Shown here one piece after another: positions 28,965 through 38,343 of a stretch of 64,000 bases of DNA. The position numbers and the translations under genes were made by a program. Source of the DNA: CAWAND01 sp963797485 (lineage in GTDB: Bacteria > Chloroflexota > Anaerolineae > Anaerolineales > E44-bin32); contig CAWCPF010000004.1 in NCBI GenBank assembly GCA_963797485.1, forward strand, positions 186,001 to 250,000. Reading direction: 5' to 3'. The notes beneath the pieces are model-generated. The model had not been told where the DNA came from, made no database searches, and saw nothing but the letters and a program-made list of their open reading frames with translations. Every line of letters begins with the position of its first letter. The first letter of the stretch is position 1.

Positions 28965-29806
28965 TCAGCCGATACAGATTTGGAACTTATGTCATCCGCA
29001 CCTTCGTCTACGCGTTCCTAATACTTCTTTTGATTATCACCATCCTCCCAATCTGGTTGCTGATCGTGAACGCAACCCGGTCAACTACCGAGATCCAACA
29101 GGGGATCAGCCTGTTGCCCAGCACGCACGCTCTTGAGAACTACGGGATTCTGATCGGCAGGGGCTTGGACATGCCGAGAGGCTTCGCGAATAGCCTGTTC
29201 CTGGCCGTCGCCTCGACGCTGGTAACGGTTTACTTCTCGATGCTGACAGCCTATGGCTTGGTTGTCTATGAGTTCAAGGGAAGAAAGATCTTCTCCAACT
29301 TCATCGTCGTCTTGGTCATGATCCCCATGCAGCTCTCCATCATCGGTTTCTATCGCTTCATGTCCACGCTGGGACTGACCGACAATTACGCCGCGCTGAT
29401 TCTGCCCCTGATCGCCAATGCGGGTGCCGTGTTCTTCGGTAAACAGTATTTCGAGTCCATGGTTATGCAAGATTTGATCGACGCCGCCAGGATTGACGGC
29501 GCCGGTGAACTGGGGATCTTTCACAGGATCATGATGCCGCTGGCTGTTCCTGGCGCGGCCACTATGGGTATCTTCGCCTTCATCGCTTCCTGGAACAACT
29601 TCTTCACCCCTTTCATCTTGATTTCATCCATCAAGAAGTACACCCTGCCGATGCTGGTACAGACCATGCGCGGCGACGTGTACCGCACCGAGTATGGCGC
29701 CATCTACTTGGGTTTGGCCATTACGGTCGTGCCGATCATCATCATCTATGCGATCTTCTCGCGCTTCATTGTTAGCGGCATTGGCCTGGGCGCCATCAAA
29801 GAATAG
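28961..29806 (+). CDS. sugar ABC transporter permease, MalG/UgpE type
   Basis: 281 residues, six helices (FVYAFLILLLIITILPIWLL first), with the EAA loop LIDAARIDGAGELGIFHRIM and the family end SRFIVSGIGLGAIKE. It is the second channel subunit of the importer. ATG 28961 overlaps the stop of the previous permease, indicating coupled translation. It is followed 22 bp later by the GH94 phosphorylase, linking uptake to intracellular phosphorolysis. Confidence 0.93.
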   Translation: MISRYRFGTYVIRTFVYAFLILLLIITILPIWLLIVNATRSTTEIQQGISLLPSTHALENYGILIGRGLDMPRGFANSLFLAVASTLVTVYFSMLTAYGLVVYEFKGRKIFSNFIVVLVMIPMQLSIIGFYRFMSTLGLTDNYAALILPLIANAGAVFFGKQYFESMVMQDLIDAARIDGAGELGIFHRIMMPLAVPGAATMGIFAFIASWNNFFTPFILISSIKKYTLPMLVQTMRGDVYRTEYGAIYLGLAITVVPIIIIYAIFSRFIVSGIGLGAIKE

Positions 29807-29828
29807 ACAAGCCAGATATCGAGGCACT

Positions 29829-32294
29829 ATGCGTTATGGTCACTTTGACGATGCGCGCCGGGAGTACGTCATTGAGCGCCCCGATACGCCTCTGCCGTGG
29901 ATTAACTACCTAGGGGCGGACGACTTCACTGGCCTCATCTCCAACACGGCCGGCGGTTATTCGTTCTTCAAAGACGCCCGGTTGCGGCGGCTAACCCGAT
30001 ACCGGCACAACGATGCACCCTTGGATACAAGTGGGCGTCACTTATATCTGCGCGTCGACAGCCCAGCCGCGGATCCCACGGCGGTTCGCTTCTGGTCACC
30101 CTCAGGGCAACCGGTGCGCATGCCTCTCGATGAGTATGAATGCCGGCATGGCATGGGCTACACCACCATCCGTTCGAGCCTGTCCAGAATCGAAGCCACG
30201 ACCAGATACTTTGTCCCCCTGGGGGAGAATTCTGAAATCTGGGAGCTGACACTTGGCAACCTCAGACATGACAGCGTGCAGTTATCGGTTTTCGCGGCGG
30301 TAGAGTTCAATCTGTGGGACGCCTTGGACGATGCGACCAATTACCAACGCAATCTCTCCATTGGCGAAGTCGAGGTTGTGGACGGCGTCATCTATCACAA
30401 GACCGAGTATCGGGAACGGCGGAATCATTTCGCGTATCTGGCCTGTTCCGAACCCGTCACCGGATTTGACACGCAGCGCCAGGCCTTCTTGGGATCCTAT
30501 CGGGGATGGGATTCGCCTTCGGCTGTGGAGGCTGGCCAGCTGACGGGTTCGATCGCACATGGCTGGCAACCCATTGGAGCACTGCAGGCGGGCATCCAAT
30601 TGCGCGCCGGAGAGACCAAGAAGATCATTTTCGTTCTGGGCTACTACGAAAACCCGGCGGACGCCAAATTCGACCCTCCGGACTCACAACTCATCGACAA
30701 GCGCGGCGTGATGCCGATCATCAATCGTTATCTCCAACCGGAGGAGGTTGAAAAGGCGTTCAGGTCGTTGCGCCTTTATTGGGATGAGTTGTTGAACAGG
30801 TTTCAGGTCACGACGCCGGACGCGCATACCAACCGAATGGTCAACATCTGGAATGCCTACCAGGTGATGGTCAATTTCAGGCTGTCACGCTCCGCCTCGT
30901 ACTTCGAGTTGGGGATCGGGCGCGGCATCGGCTTTCGAGACTCGAACCAAGACTTGCTGGGGCTCATGCACTTTCTCCCCGAGCAGGCCCGGGACCGGAT
31001 TTTGGATTTGGCCGCCACGCAATTGCAGAGCGGGGGAGCCCACCACCAGTACCAACCGCTGACCAAGCGTGGCAACAACGACATAGGCGGCGGCTTCAAC
31101 GATGATCCTCTTTGGCTCGTGCTGTCCGTCGCGGCCTATCTCAAGGAAACCGCCGACTGGAGCATTCTCGACACTCCGGTCCCTTATGAGAACCAGTGCG
31201 GCACGGAAGAACCGCTCATCGGGCACCTGCGGCGTTCAATCCAATACACGCTCGATCGGCTTGGCCCTCATGGCCTGCCGTTGATCGGCCGAGCAGATTG
31301 GAATGATTGCCTGAATCTGAACTGTTTCTCAGATAAGCCGGGGGAATCATTTCAAACCACGACCAACAAGGAAGGACAGGTCGCGGAAAGCGTCTTTATC
31401 GCCGGGTTGTTTGTGCTGGCGGTGAAGGAAATGCGTGACATCGCCGACCGCATGGGAGATGCGCGGGGAGCAGATGAGTATTCGAAGGCTGCGCAAGCCA
31501 TGGAAGAAGCTGCTTGGTCAGCCGGTTGGGACGGCGCCTGGTTCCGTCGCGCTTATGACAGTTTTGGCGGGGTGGTGGGCTCGAAGGAAAACGAAGAAGG
31601 CCGGATTTTCATCGAGCCACAGGGGATGTGTGTGATGGCCGGATTGGGTGTGGAAGACGGACGCGCCCTCCAGGCACTCGACGCGGTTGGCGAGCATCTG
31701 GCAACGCCCCACGGCATTGTCCTGCTCCAACCGGCTTTTACCAGGTATCACCTGCGTTTGGGTGAGATCTCCTCCTACCCGCCGGGTTTCAAAGAGAACG
31801 CAGGGGTTTTCTGCCAAACCAATCCATGGATCATCATCGCCGAGACCATGGTCGGGAGGGGGGACAAGGCGCATGACTATTACCTGCGTATCAATCCGTC
31901 TGCCCGTGAGGAACTCAGCCATGTTCACAAGTGCGAACCGTATGTCTACGCCCAGATGATCGCGGGCAAAGACGCGCCCACGCATGGTGAAGCCAAGAAC
32001 TCTTGGCTGACAGGCACGGCAGCCTGGAGCTATGTTGCCATCACGCAGTGGATTCTGGGCATCCGTCCGACCTACGTAGGGCTGCAAGTCGCGCCAGTCA
32101 TACCCGCGGCCTGGAAAGGATTCGAAGCCACGCGCCACTTTAGGGGTGTGCAATATGACATCGACGTGAAACGAAAGGGGCCGGGCAAGGAGATCCGTTT
32201 GCTTATGGATGGCACGCCAGTCAACGGAACGGTCATCCCGCTGCCCGCAGATGGGGTGAGCAAGGTTCAGATCCAAGTCTGGTTGGGCCACTAG
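29829..32294 (+). CDS. GH94 glycoside phosphorylase, cellobiose phosphorylase-like
   Basis: 821 residues, the length of cellobiose phosphorylases. It opens with YGHFDDARREYVIERPDTP and LPWINYLGADDFTGLISN, then a helical linker and an (alpha/alpha)6 barrel with GRADWNDCLNLNCFSD, where an aspartate of the DWND stretch (residues 490-493) is the general acid. SGGAHHQYQPLTKRGNND is another block shared by cellobiose phosphorylases. It would cleave a beta-glucoside with phosphate to glucose 1-phosphate, saving ATP. Substrate preference (cellobiose, cellodextrin or other) cannot be read with certainty. The gene is intact and no signal peptide is seen, so it acts in the cytosol. Confidence 0.92.
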   Translation: MRYGHFDDARREYVIERPDTPLPWINYLGADDFTGLISNTAGGYSFFKDARLRRLTRYRHNDAPLDTSGRHLYLRVDSPAADPTAVRFWSPSGQPVRMPLDEYECRHGMGYTTIRSSLSRIEATTRYFVPLGENSEIWELTLGNLRHDSVQLSVFAAVEFNLWDALDDATNYQRNLSIGEVEVVDGVIYHKTEYRERRNHFAYLACSEPVTGFDTQRQAFLGSYRGWDSPSAVEAGQLTGSIAHGWQPIGALQAGIQLRAGETKKIIFVLGYYENPADAKFDPPDSQLIDKRGVMPIINRYLQPEEVEKAFRSLRLYWDELLNRFQVTTPDAHTNRMVNIWNAYQVMVNFRLSRSASYFELGIGRGIGFRDSNQDLLGLMHFLPEQARDRILDLAATQLQSGGAHHQYQPLTKRGNNDIGGGFNDDPLWLVLSVAAYLKETADWSILDTPVPYENQCGTEEPLIGHLRRSIQYTLDRLGPHGLPLIGRADWNDCLNLNCFSDKPGESFQTTTNKEGQVAESVFIAGLFVLAVKEMRDIADRMGDARGADEYSKAAQAMEEAAWSAGWDGAWFRRAYDSFGGVVGSKENEEGRIFIEPQGMCVMAGLGVEDGRALQALDAVGEHLATPHGIVLLQPAFTRYHLRLGEISSYPPGFKENAGVFCQTNPWIIIAETMVGRGDKAHDYYLRINPSAREELSHVHKCEPYVYAQMIAGKDAPTHGEAKNSWLTGTAAWSYVAITQWILGIRPTYVGLQVAPVIPAAWKGFEATRHFRGVQYDIDVKRKGPGKEIRLLMDGTPVNGTVIPLPADGVSKVQIQVWLGH

Positions 32295-32303
32295 GGTTTG
32301 ATC

Positions 32304-33663
32304 ATGATGACACAGTCCGTAGAGACCTTTCCACAAGATTTCATTTGGGGGGCTGCAACCGCCGCCTATCAGATTGAGGGCGCCTGGAATGAGGATGGTA
32401 AAGGCGAGAGTATCTGGGACCGCTTCAGCCATACCCCGGGCATGGTCACGAATGGCGACACCGGAGACATCGCCTGCGACCACTACCATCGCTGGCAGGA
32501 GGATGTCGCCCTGATGGCGGACATGGGCTTGGAAGCCTATCGCTTCTCGATCGCCTGGCCGCGAATCCTGCCGGAAGGTCGGGGGGAAGTCAATCGGGCC
32601 GGGATCGACTTTTACAGCCGGCTCGTGGATCGCCTGCTTGAGGCCGGAATCGTTCCCTGGGCCACCTTGTACCATTGGGACCTGCCTCAGGCCCTGCAAG
32701 ACGAAGGCGGCTGGCCGGCACGCGAGATCGTGGATGCCTTCACCGAGTACGCCGACGTCGCCAGCCGCGCATTGGGGGATCGGGTCAAACACTGGATCAC
32801 GTTGAACGAACCCTGGGTCAGCGCGTTTGTCGGTTATCGCGATGGCCGTCATGCCCCGGGTCATGCGGATCTGGGTGAAGCGCTGGCTGCGTCCCACCAT
32901 CTGCTGCTCTCACATGCGCAGGCCGTGCCGGTTATTCGCGCCAACCGCCCGGACGCAGAAGTGGGTATCACCCTGAACCTGACCCCACAGGAGCCGGCCT
33001 CCGCCAGCATGGCGGATAGGCAAGAAGCGACGTGGGTGGATGGGTATATCAACCGTTGGTTTCTAGACCCCTTGGCTGGGCGAGGTTACCCGCAGGATGT
33101 GGTCACCAGTCTTGGCCAGGCCATGCCATTCGTCCAAACCGGTGACCTGGACTTGATCGCCGTGCCAGTCGACTTCCTCGGGGTCAACTACTACACACGC
33201 GGGATCGTCAGGTCGTCCAGGGTAAGTGAGACAGACAACCCGCCCCCTCAGGTTGTCCAAAGTGATGAGATCACGGATATGGGCTGGGAGGTTTATCCGC
33301 GGGGTCTCTACAACCTCTTGGGGAGGCTGCACTTTGAATACAACTTCCCAGCGATCTACATCACTGAAAACGGTGCGGCGTATGCGGATGAGGTGGGCCG
33401 AGACGGGCAGGTGGATGATCCTGCCCGTCTGGAATACATCAAACGCCATCTGGAAGCGGTGTTCAGGGCCATCCAGATCGGGGTTCCGGTGCGAGGCTAC
33501 TTCGCGTGGTCTTTGCTGGACAATTTCGAATGGGGCTTTGGGTATTCCAAACGATTTCGGGCTCGTCTATGTCGACTACCTCACCCAGCAGCGAATCCCA
33601 AAATCCAGTGCGAATTGGTACCGTGAAGTCATCCGAGGCAAAGCCATTCCTGCCGGAGCCTAG
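32304..33663 (+). CDS. GH1 beta-glucosidase (frameshift near the end)
   Basis: About 452 residues of a retaining family 1 glycosidase: FPQDFIWGAATAAYQIEGAW at the start, acid/base glutamate in WITLNEPW, nucleophile glutamate in YITENGAAY, and the substrate-binding WSLLDNFEWGFGYSKRFG. An extra T near 33555 (GATTTCGGG) shifts the frame; the true end is LVYVDYLTQQRIPKSSANWY and so on. It hydrolyses beta-glucosides and related disaccharides in the cytosol. It begins 9 bp after the phosphorylase gene, so it belongs to the same operon. Confidence 0.93.
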
Positions 33664-33783
33664 CGCCATCCTTGCCTTGATGGTGAAGATCACCTGTTCG
33701 AAGCCTGGTTCATGGGGGACCCAGAAATACTCTTGAAAATCGGACACCCAGAGTAGGCACACAGGTCCTGACGAAGAGGTTTC

Positions 33784-36106
33784 ATGACAACCGTGACACA
33801 ACGCATTGAGAAACTCTTGTCGAAGATGACCTTGGATGAGAAGTTAGCTCAGCTGGGCTCGTGTTGGATATACGAGCTGCAAACCGACGGGAAACTCGAC
33901 CCCGGAAAAATCCAGGCAAAGCTCGGGCCCGGCATTGGGCAGATCTCACGTGTCGCCGGGGCCTCCACGCTAGACCCCTTGGCGGCGGCAAAAGCCGGCA
34001 ATCAGATTCAAAAGTTCCTTGTTCAGAGCACTCGATTGGGGATACCGGCCATTCTTCACGAGGAATGTTGCTGCGGGACCATGGTGCTCGGAGGGACGAT
34101 GTACCCGCAGATGCTCGGCCTGGCGGCCACGTTCCAGCCTGAATTGGCCCAACGCATGTCAAGTGCCATCCGCCAACAAATGCTGGCCATCGGGGCGCGC
34201 CAGGCCTTGGCGCCGGTGCTGGACGTGGCCCGCGACCCGCGCTGGGGGCGCACGGAAGAGACCTTTGGCGAAGACCCCATGCTGGTCAGCCAATTTGGCG
34301 TGGCCTACGTCCGCGGTTTGCAGGGGGAAAGCCTGACAGACGGCGTGATGGCGACTGGGAAACACTTCATCGGACACAGTCTCTCCCTGGGCGGTCTCAA
34401 CTGCGGGCCCGTCCAGGTGGGATGGCATGAGCTATACGAGGTTATTCTCGCCCCCTTCCAAGCCGCCATAAGGGATGCGGGTTTGGCCAGCGTCATGAAT
34501 TCCTATCCAGAAGTGGATGGGGAGCTGGTGGCGGCCTCGCGCCGGATTTTGACCGATCTTCTCCGCGACAAACTGGGCTTCGCCGGCCTGGTGGTTTCGG
34601 ATTACGAAGCTGTTCTAATGATTCACAGCTTTCACCACGTTGCTGCGGATAAGGCGACCGCGGGGCGGCTGGCGCTCGAGGCTGGTATTGACGTGGAACT
34701 GCCAACCGCGGTGTGCTATGCCGAGCCGCTCAAGGCTGCCCTAGAAGCTGGCGATCTTGACCTCGAAACCATAAACACGGCGGTGCGCCGGCACCTGCAA
34801 ATGAAATTTGAGCTGGGTCTGTTCGATCATCCCTTCGTGGATGAAGGGCGCGTGCTCGAGGTCTTCGAAACCAGCGCACAACGCAATCTGGCTTTAGAGA
34901 TTGCCCGTCAGAGCATGGTTCTCCTCAAGAACAACGGGCTTTTGCCCCTCCGGAAGGACATTGCCACTTTGGCGGTGGTTGGCCCCAACGCCGATCACGC
35001 CCGCAGTCTGCTGGGCGATTATTCCTACGCAGCCACGAAAGAGCTCATGGTTTACCAGTCTCCGCCCGATTCGTCGTTCGTGCATATCGATGTCGCTGCA
35101 ATGGCTGAACATGAGATCCAAGTCGCCACGGTGCTTCAAGCCGTCAAGTCGGCCGTCTCGTCGAAGACGCAAGTTCTGTATGCCAGAGGCTGCGACAATC
35201 TGGATCAAGACAAGAGTGGATTTGATGATGCGCTTGCGGCTGCAGAACGGGCTGATGCGGTGATTCTCGTCCTTGGTGATCGATCCGGGTTGACGCCAGA
35301 GTGCACCACGGGCGAAACGCGTGACAGCGGCGATTTGCGCCTGCCTGGAGTGCAAGAAGATTTGGCGAGGACAATTCTTGCGACTGGCAAACCTGTCGCC
35401 GCGGTACTCATCAACGGGCGCCCATACGCCATTCCTTGGCTGGATGAGATGGCCGATGCCATTCTTGAGGCCTGGATTCCTGGGGAAGAAGGCGGTACGG
35501 CGGTCGCAGATGTTCTGTTTGGTGACGTCAATCCTGGGGGCAAGATTCCGCTTACCTTCCCGCGCCATGTTGGACAGCTGCCGAATTTCTATAATCACCA
35601 ACCCTCGGGCCAGAAATCTCACTGGTACGGCGATTATGTCTCCGAGAAGACGGCGCCGCTCTATCGCCTTCGGCCACGGCCTGAGTTATACGACATTCGA
35701 GTACAGCCATCTCTCCCTGGGTCAGTCTCAGGCGTCTTGTGGCGAAAGCATTGCCGTGACATTTGAGGTGACCAACTCTGGATTTCTGGCCGGTGAAGAG
35801 GTCGCTCAACTCTATGTTCGGGATGAGTACGCGAGTTCACCGCGGCCGGTGAAACAACTCATGGGCTACTCGCGAATCACGCTGCAATCCGGCGAGCGAA
35901 AGAAGATCACATTCAGGTTACCCGTGAACCAGTTGGCATTCCACAACCGGGATCTGGAATTGGTGGTTGAGCCCGGTCGGATGCTGGTCATGGTGGGCAG
36001 CTCGTCAGACGACATTCGCCTGCACGGCACATTCGAAATCGTGGGCCGGCAGGCTCAGCTGATCGAGAAACGGGTGTTCGCATGCCCGGTTGAAGTGGGC
36101 GCCTAG
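33784..36106 (+). CDS. GH3 beta-glucosidase/beta-xylosidase with fibronectin III-like domain (frameshifted)
   Basis: About 774 residues. The N-terminal barrel has MTLDEKLAQLG, VARDPRWGRTEETFGEDP, ATGKHFIGH and VVSDYEA with the nucleophile aspartate. The alpha/beta sandwich domain follows (ARQSMVLLKNNGLLPL, WIPGEEGGTAVADVLFG, NPGGKIPLTFPRHVGQLP), then AFGHGLSYTTFEYSHL and a fibronectin type III-like domain (VTNSGFLAGEEVAQLYVRD). One extra C near 35663 (CTATCGCC) shifts the frame. No signal peptide: cytosolic. It lies directly before xylA, so xylosides are a likely substrate. Confidence 0.92.
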
Positions 36107-36165
36107 GCGCGAAACGAAGGCATGAACGCGCTGGCGGGGCCCCAGCGGCAAAAAGGAGAAATCTG

Positions 36166-37335
36166 ATGTCTGACCCTTTTCAGCCCAAGCCTGAGCACAA
36201 ATTCACCTTCGGATTGTGGACCGTCGGGAATGTCGGCCGCGACCCGTTCGGCGGCCCCGTGCGCTCTCCGCTATCTCCGGTTGAGCTTGTACACCTGCTT
36301 GCCGACGTCGGCGCTTATGGCGTCAATCTACATGACAACGACCTGATCCCCATCGATGCAACTCCAGCTAACCGCGATAGCATCGTGAGAGAGTTTCAAT
36401 CGGCCCTGCAGGCAACCGGCCTGTGCGTCCCTATGGCGACCACCAACCTGTTTAGCGATCCGGCCTTCAAGGATGGTGCCTTCACAGCCAACGACCCACG
36501 TGTGCGGGCCTACGCGCTCCAGAAGACGATGAACGCGATCGACCTTGGCGTGGAATTGGGCGCCAAGGTCTTTGTCTTCTGGGGTGGTCGCGAAGGGACG
36601 GAGACCGACGCAGGCAAGGACCCTGTTGTGGCTATCAGGCACACACGCCAGGCCATCAATTTCCTGTGCGAATACGTTCTAGACAAAGACTTTGACCTGA
36701 AGTTTGCCCTGGAGGCAAAGCCGAATGAGCCCCGCGGCGACATGTACAACGCCACGACCGGCCATATGCTGGCCTTCATCGAGAGTCTTGATCACCCCGA
36801 GATGGTCGGCGTAAATCCCGAGGTCGCTCACGAACATATGGCCGGTCTGAACTTCGCACATGCTGTGGCCCAGGCGCTTGAATTTGAGAAGCTCTTCCAC
36901 ATCGATCTAAACGACCAGGCTTTCGGCCGCTATGACCAGGATTTTCGTTTCGGTGCAGTCAACCTCAAGAGTGCCTTCTTTCTTGTCAAGTTGCTCGAGG
37001 ACTACGGCTATACCGGCAGCCGGCATTTTGATGCGCATGCCTACCGGACCGAGGATTATGAGGGGGTTAAGGACTTCGCCCGTGGCTGCATGCGCACCTA
37101 CTTGATCCTTAAGCAGAGGGCCACCCGATTTGGCCAGGATCCTGACATTCAAGCCCTCCTGGCAGAGATTACTGCCGACGATGGCGAGATGGATCCATTC
37201 AAGGGAGAGTATTCGTCAAACAAGGCGTCGGAATTGAAAGCCATCACCTTCGATCGGGAGAAACTTGGTGCCCGTGGAATGAAGTATGAGCGCCTTGATC
37301 AGTTGGTGGTTGAACTCATCATGGGCGTGCGCTAG
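36166..37335 (+). CDS. xylA: xylose isomerase, class I
   Basis: 389 residues, the short actinobacterial-type form. Active-site landmarks: the histidine in VNLHDNDLIP (residue 56), the metal glutamate in LEAKPNEPRGD, GVNPEVAHEHMAGLNF with its glutamate and histidine, and IDLNDQ for the second metal. It interconverts D-xylose and D-xylulose (and glucose/fructose) with Mg, Mn or Co. The gene is unbroken and has AAAAAGGAG 7 bp before its ATG. It follows the GH3 gene by 59 bp and, with one gene between, precedes xylulokinase. Confidence 0.96.
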   Translation: MSDPFQPKPEHKFTFGLWTVGNVGRDPFGGPVRSPLSPVELVHLLADVGAYGVNLHDNDLIPIDATPANRDSIVREFQSALQATGLCVPMATTNLFSDPAFKDGAFTANDPRVRAYALQKTMNAIDLGVELGAKVFVFWGGREGTETDAGKDPVVAIRHTRQAINFLCEYVLDKDFDLKFALEAKPNEPRGDMYNATTGHMLAFIESLDHPEMVGVNPEVAHEHMAGLNFAHAVAQALEFEKLFHIDLNDQAFGRYDQDFRFGAVNLKSAFFLVKLLEDYGYTGSRHFDAHAYRTEDYEGVKDFARGCMRTYLILKQRATRFGQDPDIQALLAEITADDGEMDPFKGEYSSNKASELKAITFDREKLGARGMKYERLDQLVVELIMGVR

Positions 37336-37365
37336 TGCCCAGTCCGGATGAATAGGATGGGCTCA

Positions 37366-37387
37366 CCAGGGCAGTCGACTGCCCTGG
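37366..37387. repeat. 22-bp perfect palindrome
   Basis: A perfect dyad with 11-bp half sites (CCAGGGCAGTC and its complement) centred between 37376 and 37377, 31 bp after xylA and 62 bp before the next start codon. It could be an operator or an intercistronic hairpin inside the xyl operon. Confidence 0.5.
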
Positions 37388-37449
37388 CAAGGCCGGCGCA
37401 ACCATGTTGACTGGGTACAAGAGGACCGAACTATCCTACGCGGCGAGAT

Positions 37450-38337
37450 ATGCAGACAGTCACGTTTCAGGGAATTGAATGTGTTGAGATCGCCAACGAT
37501 CACCTTTCCATCTTGGCGACTATTTCTGTGGGACCCCGCATCCTGTCGTTGAAGTCGAGCAGGGGTGAGAACCTGCTTGCGGTGCTCCCAGAGGCCACCT
37601 TGGACCTTCCCGGGGAGGTCCCCTTCCATTTCTATGGTGGCCATCGCCTGTGGCATGCTCCCGAGAACCCAGCCATCACCTATGTGCCAGATGATTCCCC
37701 GGTTGGTGTCAAACCTATCAGCCATGGTATCCGCCTCACGCAGCCAACCAATCCGCGAACGATGCTCAAGAAAGAGCTCGAGGTTCGCTTGGCCAGCAAC
37801 CGTGCCTCGGTCGAGGTCAGACACACGCTGACAAATCAGGGCGACAAAGAGCAGACCCTTGCACCATGGGCCATCACCCAACTCAGGCCGGGAGGTGTGG
37901 CCATCCTGCCACAATGCACAGACAACACGGGTGGCAATCCCACTCTGCCTAACCGCACCATCACATTGTGGTCCTACACAGATATCAATTCGGATTACAT
38001 CACCTGGGGCAATGAGACCGTCCTTGTTCGCGCCCGGATGAAGGTTGGCAAGCTCAAAGTCGGTTTCCCTAACCCTGCCGGGTGGATGGCGTACTGGATC
38101 AATGGATCGCTGTTTGTGAAGCGCGCCAGCTACATTCAGGGCGCCGAGTATTTCGACCGGGGGAGCTCAAGCGAGTGCTATTGTGACCCACGGTTCTTGG
38201 AACTAGAGACGCTTGCGCCCATCACGCGGCTGCTGCCGAGTGGCAGTATCGAGCATGTAGAAGCCTGGGACCTGCATGAAGATATCGAGTGGTCCGATGA
38301 CCTCCGGCGAGTTCTCTCAGTCATCAGAAACGAATAG
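37450..38337 (+). CDS. conserved protein of unknown function, aldose-epimerase-like (possibly DUF4380)
   Basis: 295 residues, intact, no signal peptide or membrane helix. The sequence is beta-rich with blocks such as VGPRILSLKSSRGENLL, FYGGHRLWHAPENP, LAPWAITQLRPGGVAILPQ and WINGSLFVKRASYIQG. The opening pattern (a sugar-ring-binding beta-sandwich with GGHRLW) resembles galactose-mutarotase-like folds and DUF4380 proteins, but I do not see the two catalytic histidines clearly. Placed between xylA and xylB, 6 bp before xylB, it may act on xylose, for example by speeding anomer exchange. That role is inference. Confidence 0.6.
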   Translation: MQTVTFQGIECVEIANDHLSILATISVGPRILSLKSSRGENLLAVLPEATLDLPGEVPFHFYGGHRLWHAPENPAITYVPDDSPVGVKPISHGIRLTQPTNPRTMLKKELEVRLASNRASVEVRHTLTNQGDKEQTLAPWAITQLRPGGVAILPQCTDNTGGNPTLPNRTITLWSYTDINSDYITWGNETVLVRARMKVGKLKVGFPNPAGWMAYWINGSLFVKRASYIQGAEYFDRGSSSECYCDPRFLELETLAPITRLLPSGSIEHVEAWDLHEDIEWSDDLRRVLSVIRNE

Positions 38338-38343
38338 GCCAAG

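Noticed and set aside
31518..32900. 460-residue open frame on the minus strand
   Set aside because: It runs antisense across the intact GH94 gene and the GH1 gene. No ribosome-binding site or family motif; composition fits a shadow of a GC-rich coding strand.
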